Source: Prauserella cavernicola (GTDB lineage: Bacteria > Actinomycetota > Actinomycetes > Mycobacteriales > Pseudonocardiaceae). From it: a stretch of DNA of 64,000 nt. Position numbers and translations under genes: made by a program. Below are positions 43,242-52,441 of this stretch, one piece after another. Numbering within the stretch: position 1 is the stretch's first letter; each line of letters opens with the position of its first letter. The stretch covers positions 248,001 through 312,000 of the forward strand of contig NZ_JAENJH010000001.1 in the NCBI RefSeq assembly GCF_016595675.1. The letters run 5' to 3'. The notes beneath the pieces were generated by a model that saw only the letters and a program-made list of their open reading frames with translations, was not told the DNA's origin and made no database searches.

Positions 43242-45998
43242 GTGGACGCCTCCACTTCCCCCAGTCCCGCCGAGGCCTACGTGGCCGCCCGCCGGCGCGG
43301 CAAGTACCCGCACCTGGCCGACTTCGCGGCCGCGCTCTCCTTCGAGTTCGACGACTTCCAGCTCCGCGGCTGCGAGGCGCTCGAGGACGGGCACGGTGTG
43401 CTCGTGTGCGCGCCCACGGGCGCGGGCAAGACCGTCGTCGGCGAGTTCGCCGTGCACCTCGCGCTGGCCGAAGGCCGCAAGTGCTTCTACACCACGCCGA
43501 TCAAGGCGTTGTCGAACCAGAAGTACGCCGACCTCGTCGCCCGCTACGGGCCAGAGCAGGTCGGGCTGCTCACCGGGGACACCGCCATCAACGGCAACGC
43601 GCAGGTGGTGGTGATGACCACCGAGGTCCTGCGCAACATGCTCTACGCGGGCTCCTCCACGGTGAACGACCTCGGCTACGTGGTGATGGACGAGATCCAC
43701 TACCTCGCCGACCGGTTCCGCGGCGCGGTGTGGGAGGAGGTGATCCTGCACCTGCCGGAGTACGTGCGGGTGGTCGGGCTGTCCGCGACCGTCAGCAACG
43801 CCGAGGAGTTCGGCGAGTGGCTCATCGAGGTCAGGGGCGACACGACGGTCGTGGTGGACGAGCACCGGCCCGTGCCGCTGTGGCAGCACATGCTGGTGGG
43901 CAACCGCCTGCAGGACCTCTTCGTCGGCGAGGAGCCGGGCGGTGACGAGGCCAAGATCAACCCGCAGCTGCTGCGCCGTGTCGAGGACGTCGCCAGGATG
44001 CACGCCCCGGCCGGGCTGCGCGGGGGCCGCGGGCGCAGGGGAGCACCGCCGCGTGGGCCGCGCTTCCGGCCGCCGTCGCGCGTCGACGTGGTGGAACGCC
44101 TCGACCGCGAGGGGCTGCTGCCCGCGATCGTGTTCATCTTCTCCCGCGCGGGGTGCGACGCCGCGGTGGGCCAGTGCCTGCATTCGGGGCTGCGGCTCAA
44201 CACGCCCGAGGAGATCGCCGAGGTCCGCCGGATCGTCGACGAGCGCACCAGCGACCTGCCCGAGTCCGACCTCGGCGTGCTCGGCTACTGGGAGTGGCGC
44301 GAAGGCCTCGAACAGGGCATCGCCGCCCACCACGCCGGACTGCTGCCGGCGTTCAAGGAGACCGTCGAGGAGCTGTTCGTCCGCGGCCTCGTGAAGGTCG
44401 TGTTCGCCACCGAGACGCTCGCGCTCGGCATCAACATGCCCGCCCGCACCGTGATGCTCGAACGGCTCGTCAAGTACAACGGCGAGGCCCACGTCGACCT
44501 GACACCCGGCGAGTACACCCAGCTCACCGGGCGCGCGGGCAGGCGCGGCATCGACATCGAGGGCCATGCCGTGGTGCTGTGGCAGCCGGGTGTGGACCCG
44601 CGCCAGGTCGCCGGTCTGGCGTCCACGCGCACCTACCCGCTGCGCTCGTCGTTCCGGCCCGGCTACAACATGGCGATCAACCTCGTCGGCCAGTTCGGGG
44701 CCGAACAGGCGCGCGAGCTGCTCGAGCAGTCCTTCGCGCAGTTCCAGGCCGACCGTTCCGTCGTCGGGCTCGCCAAGCGCATCGAGCGCAACAAGGAGGC
44801 GCTGGAGGGCTACGCCGAGGCCGCGAACGGCGACTTCGACGAGATGCTGTCCTACGTCGAGCTGCGCAAGCAGATCTCCGACCGCGAGAAGCTGCTGGCG
44901 AAGCAGAACTCGGCCACCCGCCGTACCGAGACCGCGCAGTCGCTGGAGAAGCTGCGCAAGGGCGACGTGATCTCGGTGCCGCAGGGCCGCCGGGCCGGGC
45001 TGGCCGTGGTGGTCGACCCCGGGGTCGACCCGCTGCACGAGCCACGGCCCGTCGTGGTGACGGAGGACCGCTGGTCGGGTCCGCTGTCGGTGTCGGACTT
45101 CCCGGCCCCGGTCGAGCCGCTGGGCCGGTTGCGGCTGCCCAAGCACGTCGAGCTGCGCTCGCCGAAGACCCGCCGCGACATCGCGTCCTCGCTGCGCAAC
45201 ACCGGGATCATGCGGCCATCGCGCGAGCGGCGGCGCTCCGGCGCCAACGACGACGGAGAGCTGGCAGCCCTCCGGCGGGCCCAGCGCGCGCACCCGGTGC
45301 ACGGGCTCGCCGACCGCGAGGCCCGGCTGCGCTGGGTCGACCGCTACCAGCGGCTCGCCGCCGAGACCGCCCAGGTGGAACGCAAGGTCGCCGCCACCAC
45401 CCACTCGCTGGCCAGGGCGTTCGACCGGATCCGCGCGCTGCTCACCGAACGCGGCTACCTCGCGGAGAGCGGCGAGGACGTGACCGACCACGGGCGGCTG
45501 CTCGGCAGGCTCTACAGCGAGTCGGACCTGCTCGCCGCCGAGTGCCTGCGCCAGGGCGTCTGGAACGGCCTGACGCCGCCGGAGCTCGCCGCGGTGGTCT
45601 CGGCGCTGGTGTACGAGGCGCGCCGCGACGCCGCCGCCGAACCTCGCCTGCCGACCGGGGCGGTGCCCGCGGCGTGGCAGGAGACCGTGAAGGTGTGGAC
45701 CGACGTGGTCGAGGACGAGCGGCGCCACCGGCTCGACCGCACCAGGGAGTCCGACGCCGGATTCGCGTGGCCGGTGTATCGCTGGGCGCGCGGCGAGTCG
45801 CTCGAGAAGGTGCTCACCGCGGCCGAGGCCAACGGCCAGGAGCTCTCCGCGGGCGACTTCGTGCGGTGGTCACGCCAGGTCATCGACCTGCTCGACCAGC
45901 TCAAGACCGTGCTGGGCAAGGATCATCACGTCGGCGCGACGGCGGCCAAGGCGGTGCGATCGCTGCGCCGCGGCGTGGTCGCCGCGGGCGAGGTCTGA
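43242..45998 (+). CDS. helY: DEVH-box (Ski2-like) RNA helicase HelY
   Basis: 918 residues, as in mycobacterial HelY. Helicase motifs: [28 protein letters not shown], and [14 protein letters not shown]; a DSHCT-type helical domain ends the protein ([28 protein letters not shown]). Ski2/Mtr4-like enzymes unwind RNA for decay or processing; the bacterial role is little known. GTG 43242 starts [20 protein letters not shown]; open frame upstream overlaps the divergent gene and is not used. Confidence 0.93.
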   Translation: MDASTSPSPAEAYVAARRRGKYPHLADFAAALSFEFDDFQLRGCEALEDGHGVLVCAPTGAGKTVVGEFAVHLALAEGRKCFYTTPIKALSNQKYADLVARYGPEQVGLLTGDTAINGNAQVVVMTTEVLRNMLYAGSSTVNDLGYVVMDEIHYLADRFRGAVWEEVILHLPEYVRVVGLSATVSNAEEFGEWLIEVRGDTTVVVDEHRPVPLWQHMLVGNRLQDLFVGEEPGGDEAKINPQLLRRVEDVARMHAPAGLRGGRGRRGAPPRGPRFRPPSRVDVVERLDREGLLPAIVFIFSRAGCDAAVGQCLHSGLRLNTPEEIAEVRRIVDERTSDLPESDLGVLGYWEWREGLEQGIAAHHAGLLPAFKETVEELFVRGLVKVVFATETLALGINMPARTVMLERLVKYNGEAHVDLTPGEYTQLTGRAGRRGIDIEGHAVVLWQPGVDPRQVAGLASTRTYPLRSSFRPGYNMAINLVGQFGAEQARELLEQSFAQFQADRSVVGLAKRIERNKEALEGYAEAANGDFDEMLSYVELRKQISDREKLLAKQNSATRRTETAQSLEKLRKGDVISVPQGRRAGLAVVVDPGVDPLHEPRPVVVTEDRWSGPLSVSDFPAPVEPLGRLRLPKHVELRSPKTRRDIASSLRNTGIMRPSRERRRSGANDDGELAALRRAQRAHPVHGLADREARLRWVDRYQRLAAETAQVERKVAATTHSLARAFDRIRALLTERGYLAESGEDVTDHGRLLGRLYSESDLLAAECLRQGVWNGLTPPELAAVVSALVYEARRDAAAEPRLPTGAVPAAWQETVKVWTDVVEDERRHRLDRTRESDAGFAWPVYRWARGESLEKVLTAAEANGQELSAGDFVRWSRQVIDLLDQLKTVLGKDHHVGATAAKAVRSLRRGVVAAGEV

Positions 45999-46110
45999 TA
46001 CCGATCTGGATCTTCCGCGTGCCCTTCACGTGTGCGCGACGGCATGCTGTGGTTGGATCGCGCTCGACCCGGTGGCACAACGTTCGAGGCGGACTGGCGG
46101 AGGCGACACG

Positions 46111-46884
46111 ATGAGCACCCCGTACGGAGGCAACGACCCTCAGCAGTGGGGGCAGCAACCGCCTTCGGGCACCCCGTCCGGTGGCTTCCCCAGCCAGGGC
46201 GGTTACGGACAGCAGCCGCAGTACGGGCAACAGCCCGGGTACGGCCAGCAACCCCAGTACGGGCAACAGCCCGGCTATGGCCAGCAACCCGGCCAGCAAC
46301 CCGGCCAGCAACCCCAGTACGGCCAGCAGCCCGGTTACGGCCAGCCTCAGCAGCCCCAGTACGGGCAGCAGCCGGGCTACGGCCAGCCTCAGCAGCAGCC
46401 CGGCTTCGACCCGGCGCAGTACGGCCAGCAGCCACCGCAACAGCCTCATCAGCCTCAGCAGCCGTACGGCCAGCAGCCGCCGTACGGGCAGCAGCCTGGC
46501 CAGTTCGATTACGGCCAGCAGCAGCCCGGGTTCGGTGCCCCGCCTCCGGAGAAGAAGTCCGGTGGCAAGGGCCTGTGGATCGGCGTCGGCGCGCTCGTCG
46601 TGGTGATCGCCGCCGCCGCGGTGGTGCTGTTCTGGGTCCCGGGCATCCTCGTGTCGAAGGTGTTCGACAACGAGACGATGCAGAACGACATCCAGCGCGT
46701 GCTGACCGACAGCTACGGCGAGGAGAACGTCGAGGGCGTCAGCTGTCCGACCGACCAGGCGGTCGAGGTCGGCAGCACGTTCCAGTGCGACGTGACCGCG
46801 GGCGGCGAGCAGCAGGCCGTGACGATCACGGTCAAGAGCGAGGACGGGCACTACGAGGTCGGCGGTCTCGAACCGAAGCAGTAA
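46111..46884 (+). CDS. DUF4333 membrane protein with Gln/Tyr/Gly/Pro repeat N-terminus
   Basis: 257 residues. Residues 31-141 are built of units like [12 protein letters not shown], disordered and rich in Tyr and Gln. A KK-flanked helix ([23 protein letters not shown], about 154-176) spans the membrane, then a DUF4333 domain (about 178-255) with a Cys pair (SCPTDQ, QCDVTA). The cytosolic tail may self-associate; the outside domain is probably a binding or sensing unit. ATG 46111 has GGAGG about 7 nt upstream. A lipoprotein with the same outer domain follows at 48156. Confidence 0.85.
   Translation: MSTPYGGNDPQQWGQQPPSGTPSGGFPSQGGYGQQPQYGQQPGYGQQPQYGQQPGYGQQPGQQPGQQPQYGQQPGYGQPQQPQYGQQPGYGQPQQQPGFDPAQYGQQPPQQPHQPQQPYGQQPPYGQQPGQFDYGQQQPGFGAPPPEKKSGGKGLWIGVGALVVVIAAAAVVLFWVPGILVSKVFDNETMQNDIQRVLTDSYGEENVEGVSCPTDQAVEVGSTFQCDVTAGGEQQAVTITVKSEDGHYEVGGLEPKQ
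46201..46530 (+). repeat. Imperfect in-frame tandem repeats in the DUF4333 gene
   Basis: Units of about 27-36 nt coding [12 protein letters not shown]-type blocks, with near-identical DNA such as CAGTACGGGCAACAGCCCGG recurring. Coding repeat, likely length-variable between strains. Confidence 0.8.
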
Positions 46885-46926
46885 TCCGGTGGCGGAGCCG
46901 GTCCGGGGTGGACGAGCATCGCACCC

Positions 46927-48120
46927 ATGACCGATCACCACACGAGACTGCTGCGCGAGGACGAACTGCGCGCCGCCAACACGCTGTTCCGGGCGGCACT
47001 GCACGTCAAGCCCGTCGAGGACGAGGAGTGGGCGCGCACGGCGCCCGGCTACCAGCCCGAGCGCACCGTCGGGGTGTTCGACGACGCCCTCATCGGTACG
47101 GCGCGGTCCACGGACGCCGAGCTGACGGTGCCCGGGGGCGCGACGTTGTCCTCGGCGGCGGTCACCGGGGTCGGGGTGCGGGCCGACCGCACCCGGCGCG
47201 GTGTGCTGACCGAGCTCATGCGCGCCCAGTTCGCGGACTTCGAGCGGCGTGGTGTGGTCGCGGCGACCCTGTGGGCCTCGGAAGGTCCGATCTACGGCCG
47301 GTTCGGCTACGGCCTGGCGACGCACTGGCGCTCGTGCACGGTCGACCGCAGGCGCGCCGTGCTGCGCGCCGACGTGCCCGCGGGCGGCGAGGTGCGGTTG
47401 ATCGACGCCGACGAGGCGCGTGAGCAACTGCCCGGCATCAACGCGGGCACCCTCGTCCGGGCCGGGATGATGACACGCGCCCCGTACTGGTGGGCCTGGC
47501 ACGATCGCGGGCTGCGCAAGGGCGAGGACCCGGTGACCGTCGCCGTGCACCACGGAGAGCGCGGGCCCGATGGTTACGTCGTGTACCGGGTGAGCCGCAC
47601 CGCGGGCGGGTCCGGCGTGCTCTCGCTCGAGGAGATGCACTACGCCAACGCCGGGGCGTTCGCGGGGCTCTGGCGGTTCCTGCTCGGTGTGGACCTGGTG
47701 GACGAGATCGCGACGGGCTGCCGTCCGGTGGATGAGGCCGTCGAGGTGCTGTTCACCGACCCGCGCGTGTGCCGCGTGACCGGGGGAGCGGACGAGACCT
47801 GGCTGCGGCTGCTGGACGTGCCCGCGGCGCTCGCCGCGCGGCGGTGGCGGGGCGAGCCGCTGGTGGCCGAGGTGACCGACCCGGTGCTGGAGCGCAACTC
47901 GGGCCGGTACCGGCTGGGCACCGGGGGTGCCGAACGGACCGACGAGCCCGCGGGCATGCAGCTGGGCGTGGACGCGCTCGCGATGATCTACCTGGGCGGC
48001 TGGCGTCCGTCGGCCCTCGGCGATGTCGGCCGCATCCGGTTCACCGGCGCGACGGCGGCCGCCGCCGCGGACGACCTGTTCGGTGCGCACGTCGCGCCCT
48101 GGTGCGGTACGTTCTTCTGA
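46927..48120 (+). CDS. Eis-like GNAT N-acetyltransferase
   Basis: 397 residues, three-part Eis layout: an N-terminal GNAT with the acetyl-CoA loop VGVRADRTRRGVLTELM, a second GNAT-like part (about 150-285) and a C-terminal sterol-carrier-like domain ending WCGTFF, whose terminal carboxylate is catalytic in Eis. Family members acetylate aminoglycosides or other amines at several positions and act as hexamers. ATG 46927. Drug resistance is possible but not shown. Confidence 0.87.
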   Translation: MTDHHTRLLREDELRAANTLFRAALHVKPVEDEEWARTAPGYQPERTVGVFDDALIGTARSTDAELTVPGGATLSSAAVTGVGVRADRTRRGVLTELMRAQFADFERRGVVAATLWASEGPIYGRFGYGLATHWRSCTVDRRRAVLRADVPAGGEVRLIDADEAREQLPGINAGTLVRAGMMTRAPYWWAWHDRGLRKGEDPVTVAVHHGERGPDGYVVYRVSRTAGGSGVLSLEEMHYANAGAFAGLWRFLLGVDLVDEIATGCRPVDEAVEVLFTDPRVCRVTGGADETWLRLLDVPAALAARRWRGEPLVAEVTDPVLERNSGRYRLGTGGAERTDEPAGMQLGVDALAMIYLGGWRPSALGDVGRIRFTGATAAAAADDLFGAHVAPWCGTFF

Positions 48121-48155
48121 CCTGTGAACGATCAACTTCCCCGGGGTGTCCGACT

Positions 48156-48590
48156 GTGCGGGTACGCGCTGTCCTGTTGGTGCTGATGGCGGGTGCCGTG
48201 CTGTTGCTCGGCGCGTGCGAGGGCGGCGGGCAGGATCCCGCCGAGGCTCCCGAGTCCTCGGAGTCGGCGGAGTCGGGTCCGTCGTCGGCCCCGGGCGGGT
48301 CGGCGGCCGAGCCGAGCGAGGGCACCGCGACGTCCGCACCGAGCACCACGACCAGCCTGGCGCCGGTGTCGAAGGTGTTCGACCCCGGCGCCATGCAGGC
48401 CTCGGTTCAGCGCATCCTCACCGAGAGCTACCGCGTCGAGGGCCTGGAGGGCGTCACGTGCCCGCCGGACCAGCCGGTCGAGGTCGGGCTGACGTTCGAC
48501 TGCACGGTGCAGATCGCCGGCGAGCAGAAGCGCGTGCGGATCACCGTTAAGAGCGAGGACGACGAGTACGAGGTCGGCTACCCGGAGTGA
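48156..48590 (+). CDS. DUF4333 lipoprotein
   Basis: 144 residues. Signal peptide VRVRAVLLVLMAGAVLLLGA followed by lipobox Cys (LGAC, residue 21), a Glu/Ser/Pro/Thr-rich tether (about 23-65), then DUF4333 (SKVFDPGAMQASVQRILTES ... TCPPDQPVEVGLTFDCTVQ) with the same Cys pair as the 46111 gene. Exported and lipid-anchored outside the membrane. GTG 48156 chosen to begin the signal peptide; the ribosome site is weak. Follows the Eis-like gene by 35 nt. Confidence 0.82.
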   Translation: MRVRAVLLVLMAGAVLLLGACEGGGQDPAEAPESSESAESGPSSAPGGSAAEPSEGTATSAPSTTTSLAPVSKVFDPGAMQASVQRILTESYRVEGLEGVTCPPDQPVEVGLTFDCTVQIAGEQKRVRITVKSEDDEYEVGYPE

Positions 48591-48600
48591 GCCCGCCGGG

Positions 48601-49560
48601 TCACGCCTCGCGCGACTCCAGCGCGTCCAGCAGGCGCTTGACCGAGTTGCCGAGGTTCCACCGCTGCGCGAGCTCGGCGACGCGATCCGGGTCGGCGGGC
48701 TCCGCGGGGATCCGGTCGTCGCGCGAGAGCACCACCGGCGCGTCCGGCGCCACGCGCACCACGGTCGGTGCCACCGCCAGGTAGTCGGCGGCCTCGTTGA
48801 GCCGGGTCCGTGTCTTCACCGGCAGGTCGGGACTCTCCCTGCGCGCGGCCTCCACCAGCGCACCGAGCGAGCCGAACTGGGTGATCAGCTTGGCGGCGGT
48901 CTTCTCGCCGATGCCCGCGACGCCGGGCAGCCCGTCGGACGGATCGCCCCGCAGCATGGACATGTCCGCGTAGGCCGGGCCCGCCTGCTCGGCCGGGACG
49001 CCGTAGCGGGCGCCGATCTCGGCGGGGCCCAGCACCTCGGCCTTGGCCCAGCCCTTGCCGACGTAGATCACCGAGGCCGGGGTGGGTTCGGTGCGTACCA
49101 GCTGGAAGAGGTCGCGGTCGCCCGTGATCACCTCGACGGGATCGGTCTCCTCGGTGGCGGTCAGCGTGCCGATCACGTCGTCGGCCTCGAAGCCTGTCGC
49201 CTCACCGGTCGCGAGGCCCACCGCCTCCAGCAGGTCGAGGATGATCGGGACCTGGGGCGTGAGCGTGTCGGGCACCTCCTCGACGTCGGCGCCCTGCGGG
49301 GTGGCCTCGGCGACGCGGTGCGCCTTGTAGCTCGGCAGCGCGTCCACCCGGAACTGCGGCCGCCAGTCGGCGTCGAGGCAGGCCACCAGCCGCGAGGGGC
49401 GCCGGTCCACGATGATCCGCGCGACCGTGTCGGTGAAGCCGCGCACGGCGTTGACCGGCGTGCCGTCGGGCGCGGTCATGGAGTCCGGAAGCGCGAAGAA
49501 CGAACGGAAGTAGAGGCTCGCCGCGTCGAGCAGCGCCACAGGTGCGGTCGTCACCAGCAC
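48601..49560 (-). CDS. 5'-3' exonuclease (FEN/PolA N-terminal type)
   Basis: 319 residues from GTG 49560 (GTG 49554 also possible). Stand-alone counterpart of the Pol I 5'-nuclease domain: LLDAASLYFRSFFALPD, the acid cluster in ATGFEADDVIGTL and VITGDRDLFQLV, and the helix-hairpin-helix PSDGLPGVAGIGEKTAAKLI. Removes 5' flaps or RNA primers with two Mg ions. Conserved in mycobacteria (Rv2090) beside the Xaa-Pro peptidase gene. Divergent from the methyltransferase. Confidence 0.9.
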   Translation of the reverse strand: MLVTTAPVALLDAASLYFRSFFALPDSMTAPDGTPVNAVRGFTDTVARIIVDRRPSRLVACLDADWRPQFRVDALPSYKAHRVAEATPQGADVEEVPDTLTPQVPIILDLLEAVGLATGEATGFEADDVIGTLTATEETDPVEVITGDRDLFQLVRTEPTPASVIYVGKGWAKAEVLGPAEIGARYGVPAEQAGPAYADMSMLRGDPSDGLPGVAGIGEKTAAKLITQFGSLGALVEAARRESPDLPVKTRTRLNEAADYLAVAPTVVRVAPDAPVVLSRDDRIPAEPADPDRVAELAQRWNLGNSVKRLLDALESREA

Positions 49561-49579
49561 AGCGTGCCATGCTCGGGTG

Positions 49580-50221
49580 ATGGCGCTCGTCGAGAACCCG
49601 TTCTTCGCGAGACTGTTCATCCGGATCGGCGCCCGCAACGAGGCCCGTGGCCAGGCGGCGTTGCGGGCCGAGCTGCTCGCCGGGCTGCGCGGGCACGTGG
49701 TGGAGCCCGGTCCCGGCACCGGCCTGAACTTCGGTCACTACCCGGCCTCGGTCGAGCGCGTGAGCGCCGTGGAGCCGGAGCCGACGTTGCGCGAGCGGGC
49801 GCGGGCCGCCGCCGAGCGTGCGCCGGTGCCCATCGACGTGGTGGACGGGCTCGCCGACCGCCTGCCGCTGGCCGACGGTGAGGCCGACGCCGTCGTGGTG
49901 ACCGGGGTGCTGTGCTCGGTCGCCGACCCGCCGGCGGTGCTCGCCGAGTTCCGCCGGGTGCTGCGGCCGGGCGGTGAACTGCGGTTCTACGAGCACGTCC
50001 GCGCGGGCGGAGCGCGCGGGCGCTGGCAGGACGCCGCCGACCTGGTGTGGCCGAGCCTGATGGGTGGCTGCCACCCCAACCGCGACACCCTGGGCGCGGT
50101 GCGCCGCGCGGGCTTCGAGGTCGTCCGGCTCCGCGAGCTGATCTTTCCGCCCGGGGCGACGGTCTCGGTCGTGGCGTCGCGGATCCTCGGCGTGGCGCGG
50201 CCCGGACTCCCCGGCCGGTGA
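49580..50221 (+). CDS. SAM-dependent methyltransferase
   Basis: 213 residues. Motif I is VVEPGPGTGLNFGHYP, followed by VSAVEPEP and the late motif LRPGGELRFYEHV; resembles small class I methyltransferases such as the thiol/UbiE-like group. ATG 49580 is preferred over GTG 49577 because CATGCT, a -10-like box, ends 6 nt upstream. Substrate unknown. Confidence 0.8.
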   Translation: MALVENPFFARLFIRIGARNEARGQAALRAELLAGLRGHVVEPGPGTGLNFGHYPASVERVSAVEPEPTLRERARAAAERAPVPIDVVDGLADRLPLADGEADAVVVTGVLCSVADPPAVLAEFRRVLRPGGELRFYEHVRAGGARGRWQDAADLVWPSLMGGCHPNRDTLGAVRRAGFEVVRLRELIFPPGATVSVVASRILGVARPGLPGR

Positions 50222-50234
50222 CGGCGGGGACGAC

Positions 50235-50240
50235 TAGGCT
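50235..50240 (+). promoter_or_regulatory. -10 box TAGGCT for Xaa-Pro peptidase gene, leaderless
   Basis: Ends 7 nt before ATG 50248. No ribosome site. Confidence 0.55.
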
Positions 50241-50247
50241 CAGCGCC

Positions 50248-51393
50248 ATGTCGCGCCGATCTCCGCACCTCGCCGTCCCCGATGTCGCCAGCCTCCGCGC
50301 CCGCCTCGAGAAGGCCCGTGGCGCGGCCGCCGACGCGAACACCGACGCGCTGCTCATCGCGCCAGGGTCCGATCTGCGCTACCTGATCGGCGAGGCGGGC
50401 GGCTCGTTCGAACGGCTCACGACACTGGTGGTGCCCGCGGGCGACGCCGCACCCGCGCTGGTGGTGCCGAAGCTGGAGGCGCCCGGCTACGCGGGCGTGC
50501 CGCTCGACGACCTCGGCGTGGAGCTGGTGACCTGGGTCGACGGCGACGACCCGTACGGCCTCGTCGCGGGCAGGCTCGGCTCGCCGGGCCGGGTCGCCGT
50601 GAGTGACGCGATGGCCGCCCTGCACGTGCTCGCGCTGCGCGCGGCCGTCGCGGGTGCCGAGCAGACGCTGGCCGGACCGGTGCTGCGGGAGCTGCGGATG
50701 CGCAAGGACGCCGCGGAGATCGCCGCACTGCGCAAGGCGGGGCAGGCGATCGACCGCGTGCACGCGCGCATGGGGGAGTGGCTGGTTCCCGGCCGCACCG
50801 AGGCCGAGGTCGGCGCCGACATCACCGCCGCGATCGTCGAGGAGGGCCACCTCGCGGCCGACTTCGTGATCGTCGGTTCCGGCCCCAACGGCGCGAGCCC
50901 GCACCACGACGTGTCCGACCGCGTCATCGAGCGCGGCGACATCGTGGTGATCGACATCGGCGGCCCGATCGCCGAGGGCTACAACTCCGACTCCACGCGC
51001 ACCTACGCGGTCGGCGAGCCGCGCGACGCCGACGTGGCGGGCACCTACGCGGTGCTGCAGCGCGCGCAGGCGGCGGCCGTCGAGGCAGTGCGGCCCGGTG
51101 CCACGGCCGAGCAGATCGACGCGGCCGCGCGCGAGATCATCACCGAGGCGGGGTTCGGCGCCGAGTTCATCCACCGCACCGGCCACGGCATCGGCCTCGA
51201 CGTGCACGAGGAGCCCTACATCGTCGGCGGCAACAGCCTGCCACTGGAAGCCGGGATGGCCTTCAGTGTCGAGCCCGGCATCTACCAGGCGGGCCGCTGG
51301 GGAGCGCGCATCGAGGACATCGTGGTGGTCACCGCCGACGGCGTGGAGGCGCTGAACAACCGGCCGCACGAGCTGGTCGTCCTCGGCTCATGA
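50248..51393 (+). CDS. M24 Xaa-Pro dipeptidase/aminopeptidase
   Basis: 381 residues, creatinase/prolidase two-domain layout. The metal ligands are visible: Asp in VIDIGG and NSDSTRT, His in HRTGHGIGLDVHEEP, Glu in SVEPGIY and ARIEDIVVV. Cleaves the bond before proline in di- or oligopeptides, cytosolic. Its stop overlaps the Lrp ATG (ATGA), coupling the two. The N-terminal domain is short, closer to PepQ than to PepP. Confidence 0.9.
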   Translation: MSRRSPHLAVPDVASLRARLEKARGAAADANTDALLIAPGSDLRYLIGEAGGSFERLTTLVVPAGDAAPALVVPKLEAPGYAGVPLDDLGVELVTWVDGDDPYGLVAGRLGSPGRVAVSDAMAALHVLALRAAVAGAEQTLAGPVLRELRMRKDAAEIAALRKAGQAIDRVHARMGEWLVPGRTEAEVGADITAAIVEEGHLAADFVIVGSGPNGASPHHDVSDRVIERGDIVVIDIGGPIAEGYNSDSTRTYAVGEPRDADVAGTYAVLQRAQAAAVEAVRPGATAEQIDAAAREIITEAGFGAEFIHRTGHGIGLDVHEEPYIVGGNSLPLEAGMAFSVEPGIYQAGRWGARIEDIVVVTADGVEALNNRPHELVVLGS

Positions 51394-51845
51394 CCGGACC
51401 CGTCCTCGAACCGCTGGACCAGGCGATCGTCAGGGAACTCTCCGCCGATGGCAGGCGCAGTTTCACCGACCTCGCCGAGCGGGTCGGGCTGTCGGTGTCG
51501 GCGGTGCACCAGCGGGTCCGCAGGCTCGAGCAGCGCGGTGTCATCCGCGGCTACACGACGAGGCTGGACGGCGAGCAGATCGGGCTGCCGCTGACGGCAC
51601 TGATCTCGCTCACGCCCAACGACCCGGCGGCGCCGGACGACTACCCGCAGCGCCTGGAGCACATCACCGAGATCGAGTCCTGCTACTCGGTGGCCGGCGA
51701 CGAGTCCTACATCCTGCTCGTGCGGGTGGCCTCGCCGCTGGCACTGGAGGAGCTGCTGCGCAAGATCCGCGAGTCGGCGAAGGTCTCCACGCGCACCACG
51801 GTGGTGCTCTCGACGCCGTTCGAGGGCCGTTCGCCCACGTTGTAG
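51390..51845 (+). CDS. Lrp/AsnC-family regulator
   Basis: 151 residues. N-terminal HTH (LDQAIVRELSADGRRSFTDLAERVGLSVSAVHQRVRRLEQRGVIRGY) and a C-terminal RAM/ACT-type domain (about 70-151; ITEIESCYSVAGDESYILLVRV) that binds amino acids and makes octamers. ATG overlaps the peptidase stop, so it may sense amino acids released by that enzyme. The operator was not located. Confidence 0.92.
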   Translation: MTGPVLEPLDQAIVRELSADGRRSFTDLAERVGLSVSAVHQRVRRLEQRGVIRGYTTRLDGEQIGLPLTALISLTPNDPAAPDDYPQRLEHITEIESCYSVAGDESYILLVRVASPLALEELLRKIRESAKVSTRTTVVLSTPFEGRSPTL

Positions 51846-51880
51846 CGGCGCTGGCCCTGTCCGTCGGGCGTGCGGCGGAG

Positions 51881-51886
51881 TACGGT
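51881..51886 (+). promoter_or_regulatory. -10 box TACGGT for antitoxin gene, leaderless
   Basis: Ends 7 nt before ATG 51894. AAAAGG between is too close to be the ribosome site. Confidence 0.45.
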
Positions 51887-51893
51887 AAAAGGT

Positions 51894-52124
51894 ATGGCAA
51901 CACGTAAGGTCACTCTCTCGCTCGACGCCGGTGCGCTCGAGTTCGCCGAGCGCGCCGCCAAGGCACACGGCATCTCGGTGTCGTCGTGGTTGTCGAAGGC
52001 CGCCCGCAGGGAAGCCGTCCGCACCGGCTACCACCCGCAGTCCACCGCGCTGTCCGAGTCCACGGCCGCGACGGACGAGAAGGAGCTCTCCGCCGCGCTG
52101 GAGGACCTGCGTGCGGAGGGGTGA
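51894..52124 (+). CDS. Ribbon-helix-helix antitoxin
   Basis: 76 residues. N-terminal RHH strand and helices (RKVTLSLDAGALEFAERAAKAHGISVSSWLSKAARREA) and an acidic tail (DEKELSAALEDLRAEG) that would neutralise the toxin. ATG 51894. The toxin gene starts inside its 3' end (14-nt overlap). The antitoxin is expected to repress the pair. Confidence 0.75.
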   Translation: MATRKVTLSLDAGALEFAERAAKAHGISVSSWLSKAARREAVRTGYHPQSTALSESTAATDEKELSAALEDLRAEG

Positions 52125-52410
52125 GGTCTGGACTTATCACCCACCCACGCAACCAGCGCGTCCGCGCGCGGTCCTGCTGCTGTCCTCGGACGGTGTGAAC
52201 GAGTCGGAGCGGCCGTGGCTGCTGGGCACCGAACTGCTGGAAGAGGACCCCGCCGACATCCTCGGCGTGGCGGTCGACGGCAGGTTCTGGGTGTCGACGC
52301 TGTACCTGACCCGGATCTACCGGCCCTGGCTCGATCGGCGCATCGCCGCGATCGACGAGGAGATCCAGGAGCAGATCGACAGCGCGCTCAGGGCCGCCCT
52401 CGACCTCTAG
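52111..52410 (+). CDS. MazF/PemK-like toxin
   Basis: 99 residues, the size of MazF endoribonucleases. RRGEVWTYHPP and RPRAVLLLSSDGVNESERPW fit the conserved RGEVW and P/RxVLxxSxDxxN positions, with catalytic Arg and Ser candidates; DGRFWVSTLYLTRI matches the later strand. GTG 52111 overlaps the antitoxin stop and has GGAGG 6 nt upstream. RNA cleavage is inferred from family. Confidence 0.72.
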   Translation: MRRGEVWTYHPPTQPARPRAVLLLSSDGVNESERPWLLGTELLEEDPADILGVAVDGRFWVSTLYLTRIYRPWLDRRIAAIDEEIQEQIDSALRAALDL

Positions 52411-52428
52411 CCGTGCGAGCGACCGTCC

Positions 52429-52434
52429 TAGACT
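52429..52434 (+). promoter_or_regulatory. -10 box TAGACT for the pentapeptide gene, leaderless
   Basis: Ends 7 nt before ATG 52442. Confidence 0.5.
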
Positions 52435-52441
52435 GACGGCG

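Noticed and set aside
43143-45728. 861-codon open frame antisense to helY
   Set aside because: Same GC-skew artefact; no recognisable protein, helY is fully supported.
46201-46530. Tandem repeats as a CRISPR or minisatellite
   Set aside because: Units are in frame, coding and not separated by unique spacers.
45901-48339. 812-codon open frame antisense to the DUF4333 and Eis-like genes
   Set aside because: Arg/Pro/Leu-rich mirror of the repeat region; no ribosome site or domain.
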